Source: CBDFHV01 sp965247705 (lineage in GTDB: Bacteria > Pseudomonadota > Alphaproteobacteria > Rhodospirillales > CAMCUA01). Taken from it: 64,000 nt of DNA. Within the stretch, counting starts at the first letter, position 1. Every line of letters starts with the position of its first letter. The stretch covers positions 62,001-126,000 of the forward strand of contig CBDFHV010000079.1 in NCBI GenBank assembly GCA_965247705.1. Direction: 5' to 3'. The translations under genes and the position numbers were made by a program. Positions 26,852-35,753 of this stretch are shown piece after piece. The notes under the pieces were generated by a model. It was not told the origin of the DNA and searched no databases. It saw only the letters and a program-made list of their open reading frames with translations.

Positions 26852-27219
26852 CCTGGAGGCGGAGCGGCCGGCGCCGGCGTCGCGCGCAAACTGCGCTAAG
26901 GATACCGTCGTTGTTCCTGATCCCACTTCGATAATCACCGGTTACCGGTCAGCCGGCGGTCGTTTGTGGTCGCGTTCACCGTCGAGAAAGTCGAAGTACC
27001 GAAATGCTGCGAAGTCGAATTTGAGATCGGCTTCTTTCGCCACAACTCGGTAGCTTTACCCATTGGCGCCTCGGCCCTATTCTAGTGTCGCGAGGGGCTG
27101 ACCTGACCGATCGGGCTACGACGCGCTACTCGTGGCTGTTTGGCGAGGCGGCCCAGCACTTGGGACTCTGGCCTACTTGGCCTCCGAGTGGCGAACGCTG
27201 ATGTCGTGGAGACAAAGGT
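26852..27219. other. 368-bp gene-less interval
   Basis: I see no gene here. A small ACCGGT-T-ACCGGT repeat lies at 26935-26947. One short frame (about 26970-27084) reads FTVEKVEVPKCCEVEFEIGF and so on to a stop, but it has no start or ribosome-binding site and is not claimed. Composition drops towards AT relative to the transporter genes. Confidence 0.4.
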
Positions 27220-27463
27220 GAGAATGCCGCTTCGAGTCGCCGACGATCAGTCACCGACATTCTTCGGGGCGGGTCGAGCAACACGGGTGCTCAGGCGTTC
27301 CCTCATCGCAGCCCTTGGCGGCCTGGCTGCTGGCAACGTCCCTTCATGCCGCCGAATCGCTCCGCATTGGAGTATCCCTCGGCCTGACGGGACGATACGC
27401 CCAACCCGCGAAGATGCAGGAGCGCGGCTACCGGCTGTGGGAACAGAACGTGAACTTACAGGG

Positions 27464-27535
27464 CGGGATGTATTGGGTCAGGACGCGGAAATGGCTTTTG
27501 CTCCATCCCTGTGGGAACCAGACGAAAATCTAAAG
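27464..27535 (+). repeat. 72-bp duplicated patch, displaced copy
   Basis: This segment is identical over 72 bases to 29541-29612, which is the native position in the same gene (reading RDVLGQDAEMAFAPSLWEPDENLK). Here it is out of frame and interrupts the natural sequence ...NLQGG|...GRTVKIII-like. Shared CGGG at the left border and AAG at the right suggest a template-switch or gene-conversion event. Confidence 0.9.
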
Positions 27536-27646
27536 GACCGTAAAGATCATCATCGTCGATGACAAGAGTAGTGGAGAAGAAGCGAACAGCATCTATCGGG
27601 ATTTGATTGAGTGTAGCGCACCCGGTTCCTTGGACACAAGTTTGTC

Positions 27647-28552
27647 TCACGCGGCGGGCCTGATTGAGATCGCGGCGTGCCACGCCTGACGAGCTTGAGC
27701 GGGGCTCAGGCAGCCGTTCTTTTCGACGATCCACTGGGCATTGTAGAGTTCGACGAAGTCGCGGACGGCGTCCCGCAGCTCCGCGATGTTGCGGTAGATG
27801 CGACCATGGATGATCTGTTCCTTCAGCGTGCGATTGAACCGCTCGGCGACGCCGTTGGTCTGGGGCTCGGCGACGAAGGCGTAGGACGGCTGGATGCCCC
27901 AGAACTTGATCTGGTTGGTGAAGTGGTCCGACAGATACTGGGAGCCGTGATCCATCCGCAAGGCCAGCCCCCGAGCCGCGCCGGCCGCGGTCGAGCCATA
28001 CAGCCCGGCAAGCCCCATGGAGATCGGCTGCAGGGCGGCGAAGCGGTCGCCGCGCTTGCAGACATGCCAGCCGACACACTCGGCGTTCCAATGCTCGACG
28101 GCGGTGAAGATCCAGCCCCAGCCGTCGTCCACCGTGAACACCCGAACGCCATCGGTGCCCCACATGAGGTTCGGGGCATGAGTGATGATCTCACCGTCAT
28201 GGGGATTGCCGCCACGGCGGCGGCAGCGATGGGGCGAGAGCAGATTGTTCTCGCGCATCAGGCGGAGCACCCGCTTGCGGGCAACCCGGATGTCGCGACA
28301 GACCCGAAGCCGAGCCCAGACCTTGCGGTAGCCCTCGCCCTCCCAGGGCGATGCCTCCAGGTCGGCTTCGATCGCCACCAGCAGCGCCTGGTCCGAGATC
28401 GCGGGCTTCGGTCCCCGACGCTTTGCCGGCGGCTGCTCGGCGTGCTGGCCGGAGGTCACGGCGTAGAACGAGGAGCGGGCCATGCCCCAGGCGGCGCAGA
28501 CCCGCCGCAGGCCGTAGGCCAGACCCGTGCCGGGCGAGGTGGCGGCACTCAT
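27647..28552 (-). CDS. IS3-family transposase OrfB (DDE catalytic subunit)
   Basis: A 301-aa integrase-type transposase. The DDE residues are in GTDGVRVF, RMDHGSQYLSDHF and EPQTNGVAERFNRTLKEQ, with spacing close to D-35-E. The N-terminus contains the HTH-like region AAWGMARSSFYAV and the SPWEGEGYRKVWARLR element of IS3 OrfB. It starts at an ATG overlapping the OrfA stop (ATGA), so the two are coupled without the usual -1 frameshift fusion. Confidence 0.93.
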   Translation of the reverse strand: MSAATSPGTGLAYGLRRVCAAWGMARSSFYAVTSGQHAEQPPAKRRGPKPAISDQALLVAIEADLEASPWEGEGYRKVWARLRVCRDIRVARKRVLRLMRENNLLSPHRCRRRGGNPHDGEIITHAPNLMWGTDGVRVFTVDDGWGWIFTAVEHWNAECVGWHVCKRGDRFAALQPISMGLAGLYGSTAAGAARGLALRMDHGSQYLSDHFTNQIKFWGIQPSYAFVAEPQTNGVAERFNRTLKEQIIHGRIYRNIAELRDAVRDFVELYNAQWIVEKNGCLSPAQARQAWHAAISIRPAA

Positions 28553-28959
28553 CGCCGCGACCTCCGCCGCCCCAAAGGGCCGAAGGTCTCCGTCTTGGCC
28601 TCCAGCAGTTCCACCTGCATGGTCAACTCTCCGATCCGCTTCATGGCGCTATCCAGTTCCGCCTGCACCGGATCGCCCTTGCGTTGCTTGAGCGAGGCGT
28701 CGATCCCGCCGATCGCTTTCTCACGCCACTGCTCGAGCCGGAAGATCTCTACGCCCAACTGGCGCGACAGAAGTTGCACCGGCTCGTCACGCAAAAGCCG
28801 CAGAACGACCTCACGCTTGCGCGCCACCGTCCATCGCTGGCCAAGTCCCAGCGGGCCTGCCGGCAAAGCCTGTCCTGGGGAAAACGTGGACGAGCCAAGC
28901 TCGCCCGCATTTACCACAGGCCCATCAACAGCAACTTTCTTCTCAAAATTATCGGTCAT
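28549..28959 (-). CDS. IS3-family transposase OrfA (DNA-binding subunit)
   Basis: A 136-aa protein with an N-terminal HTH (RWTVARKREVVLRLLRDEPVQLLSRQLGVEIFRLEQWREKAI) and a C-terminal leucine-zipper-like helix (ELDSAMKRIGELTMQVELLEAKTE). This is the organisation of IS3 OrfA. The ATG at 28959 (MTDNFEKK) is preferred; an ATG seven codons upstream is possible. It is likely needed for end recognition by OrfB. Confidence 0.88.
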   Translation of the reverse strand: MTDNFEKKVAVDGPVVNAGELGSSTFSPGQALPAGPLGLGQRWTVARKREVVLRLLRDEPVQLLSRQLGVEIFRLEQWREKAIGGIDASLKQRKGDPVQAELDSAMKRIGELTMQVELLEAKTETFGPLGRRRSRR

Positions 28960-29540
28960 GTTCCGGTCCTCCTTGGACACTTCGATTAAGCCAATTCTGT
29001 GTCCAAGGAAATCGGGTCCGACTCAGGGATTTGATTGAGGGCCAAAGGGTGGACCTGGCATTTGGCCCCTATTCCAGCGCGATCACCATTGCCGCCGCGC
29101 CCACAATTGAAAAATTTGGCTATCCGACACTGCTACCCGGGGCGGCGGCGGATCGCATCTGGCAACAAGGATATCGAAATGTCTTTGGCCTGTTCATTCC
29201 TGCCAGCCGCTATTCGGTGGAGATGCTCAGGCTGGCGGCGCTGCACGGTTTTCGGCGTATCGCCATCGTTTACGCAGACGATGCGTTCTCGGTGGACGTA
29301 GGCGAGGGAGCCCAACGCTGGGCCGGCCGGGCCAAGCTCGACGTCGTTATGATCGAGCAATTCGAGAAGGGTGCGAGGGACCTTCGGCACCTGGCGCTGA
29401 CGGCCAAGGACGTGGACGCGGAGCTCCTTGTCGTCGCTGGTCACTTCGACGAATCGATCGACATGCGCCGCGCCTTGAAACTCGTTGGATGGTACCCTCG
29501 CGCATATTTCGCGACCATTGGCCCAACTCTTCAGCGGTAC

Positions 29541-29612
29541 CGGGATGTATTGGGTCAGGACGCGGAAATGGCTTTTGCTCCATCCCTGTGGGAACCAGAC
29601 GAAAATCTAAAG
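29541..29612 (+). repeat. 72-bp patch, native copy
   Basis: Source copy of the 72-bp duplication found at 27464-27535. Here it is in frame within the binding-protein body, coding GQDAEMAFAPSLWEPDENLK. The two copies lie in the same orientation 2,077 bp apart and flank the IS3-like element. Confidence 0.9.
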
Positions 29613-29937
29613 TTTCCCGGATCCAAGAGGTTCATAAATGCGTTCAAGAGCGCTTACCACATGCAGCCTTCCTACCATGCGGCAAATGCTTACGCCGCCG
29701 GGCAGATATTGGAAGCCGCGATCACGAAGGCTGGCAGTTTCGACCGAAGCGAAATCAGACGATCGCTCTTTGCGCTCGATTTTCACAGCATCATCGGCCA
29801 GTTCCGGGTGGACCAATTCGGCGTGCCGATCAAGCACCGCCCGCTCATCATTCAGTGGCTGGGTGGAAAGAAGGTGATCGTCTACCCCGAGGAACATCGT
29901 GGACAAGCCAAGCCGGTGTTCAAATAGGAAGGATGGC

Positions 29938-31801
29938 GTGCTCAGACTGAAAAGCCTGGAAACGATTATTCTCGCACCGGTGGTTGCATTCCTCCTGCTG
30001 GCGGGAACGGGACTCTATTTCCTGATTTCGAAATCGGTTGACGATTTCGCCAATCGCAGCATTCAGGAAAATCTTTCCTCCCTTTCCAGAGCCGCATACG
30101 AGGAAGCCGATCGCGAAATGGACCGGTGCGATGCCAAGGGACTCGACTGCCTGGGCGGTGCGCAGAAGACGAATCATCAAATCGCCGTCTACGAACGATT
30201 CGACGATTTTGCGCGCCAGAATGCGGTCGGCGTCGCGGTCGTGGAATTGGACCACAGCAAGCTGTCGTTTCAAAGCGGAATCCCCATGGTTCCGGACATT
30301 TTCCACCACATGGGAACAGCTCGAGATGCGATCATTCGTGGTCCTGGGGGTGAAACCTTCTATGCCAGAACCATCGAATTCAGCCCCTGGAACTGGCAGA
30401 TTGTGCTGCTGAAGAACTCCCAGGATTTTGCCGCTCTCAAGGAGAGTGTCCGCGTCTTCTATATGGGGACCGGATTTGCCGTGCTCCTGATCGCCGGCTC
30501 TCTCATCGTCTACCTGAGACGCGCCATTGCCCAGCCAATCAACCATATGGTGAGCCGCCTCCAATCGGAGCACGCTCCGGAGTACAGGGGGATTCGGGAG
30601 TTCGAGTTTCTGTCCGACAACATCGGCCAGATCATGGGCGACGTCCACCGCCACCAGCATCATATGGAGGAACTCGTCGAGGCGCGAACCGTCGAACTCG
30701 AGGAAGCGCGTAGCCGTCTTACCGATGCCTTGGAAAGCATCTCCGAAGGATTCGCCTTCTACGACGCGGCGGATCGCCTTGTCCTGTGCAACGGCCGCTA
30801 CCGCGAGATCATGTTCTCGCCCGGAACCGGAGAATTTCTCCAGGCCGGCGCGTCGTTCGAAACGTTAATCCGCGCCGCCGCCGAGCGCGGCCTGATTCCC
30901 GATGCCGAGGGCCGGATCGAGGAATGGATCGCGGAGCGTCTGGAAAGTCACCGAAACCCGGGCCCACCATGCACACAACAACGGGCGAACGGGAACTGGG
31001 TGCAAATCAGTGAGCGACGCACGCAAAGCGGCGGAACGGTCGGCGTATACACGGACATTACGCACATCAAACGGGCGGTTCAGGCGAAAAGCCAGTTTCT
31101 ACACGGGATCAGCCACAATTTCGGAAATAAACTGCATCAGATAAGGGGTTTCACGGACATCGTGCTCGACCGCAACAAGGATCTTTTGCCGAGGGAACAC
31201 CGGGAGAACTTGGAAAAGGCTCTGCAAAGCACGAGAAATCTGCAATTGATGATCAAGGAACTGCTGGCGATAGCGACAACCGACGAAGGCATCATGAGCC
31301 TTGAGCCGGAGGAGCTGACATTGGGGTCCGTCGTTTATCAGTGTGTGCAAGCGCATGAGAACGAGGGAAAAATAAGAGGCGGCGACATAAGGATCGTCAA
31401 GGTTTTGGCGCAAGACCAGCCGAAACTGTTCACCGATGGAGGCAAGCTCCGGCAAATTGTCGACAATCTCGTCGGCAACGCCATCAAGTTCACCGAGGCC
31501 GGAAAAATCACTGTATCCACGCGAAGCGCCAACGACACCGTATCGGTCGAGGTCGCCGACACTGGAATCGGCATCTCCGAGAACGAGCTGGGCTCGGTTT
31601 TCGACGAGTTTCACCAAGTCATGAACCGCGCCGGTAAACCGGCAGGAACGGGGCTGGGGTTGGCGATCAGTCAGAAGTATGCCCGCATGCTGGGCGGCGA
31701 TATTGCGGTGCACAGCACCGTCGGCGTCGGCTCGACCTTCATACTCACCATTCCGGTTCGATGCCCGGGCGCGTCCCGACGAATTGAGCCCCTGATCGCC
31801 G

Positions 31802-31809
<8 letters not shown>
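29938..31809 (+). CDS. Membrane sensor histidine kinase with PAS domain
   Basis: A 623-aa kinase. TM1 is at about residues 8-30, a periplasmic sensor domain of about 145 residues follows, TM2 is at about 178-200, then a HAMP-like linker, a PAS fold (ALESISEGFAFYDAADRLVLCN), the phosphoacceptor region with His393 (ISHNFGNKLHQIRGF) and the ATPase boxes DNLVGNAIKFTEAG, DTGIGIS and GTGLGLAIS. The H-box lacks the usual ELRTPL. The start is a GTG at 29938, 10 bases after the binding-protein stop, with an AGGAAGGA site. It overlaps the response-regulator gene by 8 bases. Confidence 0.92.
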
Positions 31810-33193
<1,384 letters not shown>

Positions 33194-33294
33194 CCGAGCG
33201 AGATTCCGACGGCCCACGCGGTACGCGGGAAGGTGCCGAATCAATCCGTGTGCCGCGGCGAAATTGTGCTGACCGGATCAAGCGACTGTCGCCG

Positions 33295-33312
33295 AGTGAA
33301 TCATAATTCACT
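33295..33312. promoter_or_regulatory. Palindromic upstream activator site
   Basis: AGTGAATCATAATTCACT has perfect 7-bp arms around CATA. It is centred about 55 bases upstream of the -24 element at 33358, the usual kind of location for an enhancer bound by a sigma-54 activator. I saw no second copy before the promoter at 34771. Confidence 0.5.
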
Positions 33313-33357
33313 TTTGAGATCAGCATCTTAGAGCCGATGACTCCTAAACGGCCGATG

Positions 33358-33374
33358 TTGGCATGCACCTTGCT
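33358..33374 (+). promoter_or_regulatory. Sigma-54 (-24/-12) promoter for 33481 gene
   Basis: TTGGCATGCACCTTGCT matches the consensus TGGCAYR-N4-TTGCW at every position, with the required GG-N10-GC spacing. It lies 107 bases upstream of the Gly/Cys-rich peptide gene and 165 bases downstream of the sigma-54 activator gene. Confidence 0.8.
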
Positions 33375-33480
33375 TTTCAACATGGCGACGCGATCCCGCA
33401 GCCGTGGGCCTCGGGTGTCGTGTCACCCCGAACGAGGGTCGCGCTCCCTTGTCGGCGGCCGGTGAAAAGGAGGTTCCATT

Positions 33481-33702
33481 CTGGTCATAGCCTTGTTGTT
33501 CTTGATTACTGGTTTCGGCTTGTTGTTCGCGCTCGAAAATGTTGCTTTTGGCTCGCTGCTCTTGGGGGTGGGCGGCTTCGGCGTGCTGAGCAACCTCAGT
33601 TCCGAACAGACGGGGAACGAGTTCTGGTTCGGACCTGTTTTCGGAGACGGCGGAGACGGCGGCGGCGATGGGGGCTGCGGAGGCTGCGGAGGCTGCGGGT
33701 GA
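33481..33702 (+). CDS. Small Gly/Cys-rich membrane protein (TIGR04222-like tail), CTG start
   Basis: A 73-aa protein. The hydrophobic N-terminal half (VIALLFLITGFGLLFALENVAFGSLLLGVGGFGVL) is likely membrane-inserted, then SEQTGNEFWFGPVFGDGG, and a tail GGDGGCGGCGGCG. The tail resembles the extremes of TIGR04222-type proteins. No ATG, GTG or TTG is properly spaced. An AGGAGG at 33468-33473 lies 7 bases before a CTG (33481) and 4 before an ATT, so a non-canonical start is inferred. TTG codons at 33493 and 33496 are about 20 bases too far. Its stop overlaps the next ATG (TGATG). Confidence 0.65.
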   Translation: MVIALLFLITGFGLLFALENVAFGSLLLGVGGFGVLSNLSSEQTGNEFWFGPVFGDGGDGGGDGGCGGCGGCG

Positions 33703-34238
33703 TGAGCATGTCCCATCGTACGGCAGGGCACGTAGTCGAGGATTTTCGCGACGATCCCCTTTGGCACGGCATCCGTGACTTCCAGCTCGACGCTCCGGAT
33801 GCCCGGTTTCCGTTCTCCAAACGGCTGGCACGGGAGAACGGCTGGACGTGGGCCTTCGCGCTCAAGGTGATCGAGGAATACAAACGGTTCTCCTACCTCG
33901 CCACGCGGGCTGGGCATCCGGTAAGCCCTTCGGAGGAAGTGGATCAGGCCTGGCACCTGCATCTGCTCTACACGCACAGCTACTGGGTCGATTTCTGCGG
34001 CCTTGTCTTGGGGCGGCCCTTTCACCACGGGCCGGGGGCGGGCGGGGCGGCGGAAGGCGCCAAGTATCGCGACTGGTATCAAGATACCCTGGACTCCTAT
34101 GGCCGCCTGTTCGGCGAGCCGGCTCCAACCGAATTCTGGCCGGCGACGGCGATCCGATTTCGCCACGTGGCGTCCTATCGCAGGGTCAACACCGCGACCC
34201 ACTGGGTAATTCCTAAACCCGGTTGGACCGCCGGCTGA
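33702..34238 (+). CDS. Glycine-rich-domain-protein-like (GRDP) family protein
   Basis: A 178-aa soluble protein. Family landmarks are FSKRLARENGWTWAFALKVIEEYKRFSYLATRAGHPVSPSEEVDQAWHLHLLYTHSYW and LGRPFHHGP. The HLHLLYTHSYW core with its His pair recalls the bacterial relatives of the glycine-rich-domain proteins, which are often encoded beside Gly/Cys-rich TIGR04222 proteins. The function is unknown. It is translationally coupled to the preceding small gene and shares its sigma-54 promoter. Confidence 0.7.
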   Translation: MSMSHRTAGHVVEDFRDDPLWHGIRDFQLDAPDARFPFSKRLARENGWTWAFALKVIEEYKRFSYLATRAGHPVSPSEEVDQAWHLHLLYTHSYWVDFCGLVLGRPFHHGPGAGGAAEGAKYRDWYQDTLDSYGRLFGEPAPTEFWPATAIRFRHVASYRRVNTATHWVIPKPGWTAG

Positions 34239-34316
34239 AAGCCAGAGCATGATTGCCGCTTTCGCAGTGGGGTATGGAAATACGCCCTGGCGGAACGGCC
34301 GGCGTTTCTCTTCCTA

Positions 34317-34579
34317 ATACCAAGGAGCACTAATTATGACCCATAGAGATCGTCACTGCGTCCCGTCGGGTAGGAGACAAGGCGCGGGCGATGCGGTGCA
34401 TCGTCGAGGCTGGTCGACGCCCTCCGACGGGACGCAGTGACGACCGGAACGGCGGCTTCCCAGGGCTTTCGGACGTCGTCGCGCCCGGCTTGCGATGCAC
34501 CGCATCGCCGCACCGAACGCTCCTCGCCGAAAACCCTGGGAAGCCGTCTCTATGGGTCATAATTAGTGCTCCTTGGTAT
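34317..34579. repeat. 263-bp nested palindromic (MITE-like) element
   Basis: The outer arms are a perfect 33-bp inverted repeat (34317-34349 and 34547-34579, starting ATACCAAGGAGCACTAATTA). Inside are two adjacent hairpins: stem one is 19 bp (34351-34369 with 34424-34442); stem two is 20 bp with one mismatch (34453-34472 with 34527-34546). The two loops carry inverted copies of GATGCGGTGCATCG. No transposase is present, so it would be a non-autonomous element. It lies between the GRDP-like gene and the BI-1 promoter. Confidence 0.85.
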
Positions 34580-34770
34580 AAGCCCTGTGATGCCTTTCAT
34601 GGACAGCGTTGCGCTTCGCAACAACCGCAATCCAACCGATCGGCGGACTTGCGCCCAATGATCGGCCGCGAGTGGCGGAAAATCGCCATGCCCTTGAGAC
34701 GCCGCCGCTGAATGGTTCGAATACCTATTTTATTTCAAAATCTTACGAACGATCTCCCTGGACTCCGAAG

Positions 34771-34786
34771 TTGGCACGCGACATGC
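34771..34786 (+). promoter_or_regulatory. Sigma-54 (-24/-12) promoter for BI-1 gene
   Basis: TTGGCACGCGACATGCA has TGGCACG as the -24 and ATGCA (consensus TTGCW) as the -12 element, with correct GG-N10-GC spacing. It starts 87 bases before the Bax-inhibitor gene ATG on the same strand, and no other promoter-like sequence is obvious. Confidence 0.7.
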
Positions 34787-34857
34787 AGTTTCCAAGGTAC
34801 GAGCGGCACCGAATTGCGCCGGGACCACCGCCGGTGCCGCGTGACAGGAGGAAGAAC

Positions 34858-35565
34858 ATGACCCAGCAAATGACTGCTACGCGTTCTCGCAATGCCCCGT
34901 CCATCGACGCAGGCCTCAGGGCCTACATGCTCATGGTCTACAACTACATGGTCTCGGGCCTGGCGCTGACAGGCGTTGTCGCCTACGCCGTCTCCACGTC
35001 TCCGGCGGCGATCCAACTCATCGTCGAGACTCCGCTGTTCTGGGTCGTCGTCTTGGCGCCCATCGGTGTCGTGCTGACGCTTATGGGTGTGATCGGGAAG
35101 GCGAAAGCGGGCACCGCTCGGGCGCTCTTCTGGCTCTATTCGGCTCTCGTCGGGTTGTCCCTGTTCACCGTCTTTATCGAATACACAGACACCAGCATTG
35201 CCCGGGTCTTTTTCATCACGGCGAGCATTTTCGCCGCCATGAGCCTCTACGGATACGCGACGAAGCGGGATCTTTCGAGCTTTGGTTCGTTCCTGCTCAT
35301 GGGGCTGATCGGCGTTCTCGTTGCGATGGTCGTCAACATTCTTCTGCAGAGCGCGGCGATGCACTTCGTGACCTCGGTGGTAGGCGTTCTGGTGTTCGTC
35401 GGCTTCACCGCCTACGACACGCAGGCGATCAAGGACATCTATCTGGAGACCGACGATGAAGAGGCGCGGGGCAAAAAGGCCGTCTTCGGGGCGCTCATGC
35501 TTTATCTGGATTTCGCAAACCTCTTTGTCCGACTGCTGGAACTTTTCGGCGAAAGCGACGGTTGA
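34858..35565 (+). CDS. Bax inhibitor-1/YccA family membrane protein
   Basis: A 235-aa inner-membrane protein with about 7 TM helices. Family motifs are GLRAYMLMVYNYMVSGLALTGVVAY at the N-terminus, FITASIFAAMSLYGYATKRDLSSFGSFLLMGLIG, VGVLVFVGFTAYDTQAIKDIY and LMLYLDFANLFVRLLELFG. Bacterial members are linked to calcium/proton leak and protease quality control (YccA and FtsH in E. coli). The ATG at 34858 follows an AGGAGG site. Sigma-54 control of such a gene is unusual. Confidence 0.93.
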   Translation: MTQQMTATRSRNAPSIDAGLRAYMLMVYNYMVSGLALTGVVAYAVSTSPAAIQLIVETPLFWVVVLAPIGVVLTLMGVIGKAKAGTARALFWLYSALVGLSLFTVFIEYTDTSIARVFFITASIFAAMSLYGYATKRDLSSFGSFLLMGLIGVLVAMVVNILLQSAAMHFVTSVVGVLVFVGFTAYDTQAIKDIYLETDDEEARGKKAVFGALMLYLDFANLFVRLLELFGESDG

Positions 35566-35753
35566 CGGTAGGCGCCGCAGACACGGGCGGGCAGCACGAA
35601 ACCCGGGATGCACGGATGCGGATGGAAGTACCGTTTTCCGATTGCCTTTGCGGTTCCATCTCTCACCGGTATCATCCGTGCTGCTTGGAATTTGCCCACC
35701 AACCGATCAGGGATAGGGGATCGCCGTACAAAGCGCTGTCCGGGGTGACTGGC

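Larger units (their letters stand above)
27612..29025 (-). mobile_element. IS3-like insertion sequence, 1414 bp, 14-bp target duplication
   Basis: The ends are imperfect inverted repeats of about 27 bp (left TGTAGCGCACCCGGTTCCTT, right by complement TGAGTCGGACCCGATTTCCT, both continuing GGACACA). The duplicated target GGGATTTGATTGAG occurs at 27598-27611 and 29026-29039. Removing the element plus one copy restores the host reading frame (IYRDLIEGQRV). It holds two ORFs on the minus strand. A 14-bp duplication is long for the IS3 family (usually 3-5 bp). Confidence 0.88.
27220..29927 (+). pseudogene. Type I periplasmic ligand-binding protein, disrupted by IS
   Basis: Leu/Ile/Val- or urea-type periplasmic binding protein. 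The signal region AAWLLATSLHAAE is followed by SLRIGVSLGLTGRYAQPAKMQERGYRLW...NVNLQGG. A 72-bp foreign patch then breaks the frame. After it VKIIIVDDKSSGEEANSIYRDLIE runs into an IS3-like insertion. Beyond the IS the body resumes as GQRVDLAFGPYSSAITIAAAPTIEKFG and runs intact to PVFK at 29927. The N-terminus also seems split between two frames near 27310, so at least two or three lesions exist. It directly precedes a histidine kinase, suggesting it was that kinase's ligand sensor. Confidence 0.85.

Noticed and set aside
26852..27219. Short frame reading FTVEKVEVPKCCEVEFEIGF and so on
   Set aside because: No start, no ribosome-binding site and under 45 codons; may be chance.
33363..33701. N-terminal extension of the GRDP-like gene
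   Set aside because: The frame is open but overlaps the sigma-54 promoter and the small peptide gene. The ATG at 33702 with TGATG coupling is preferred.
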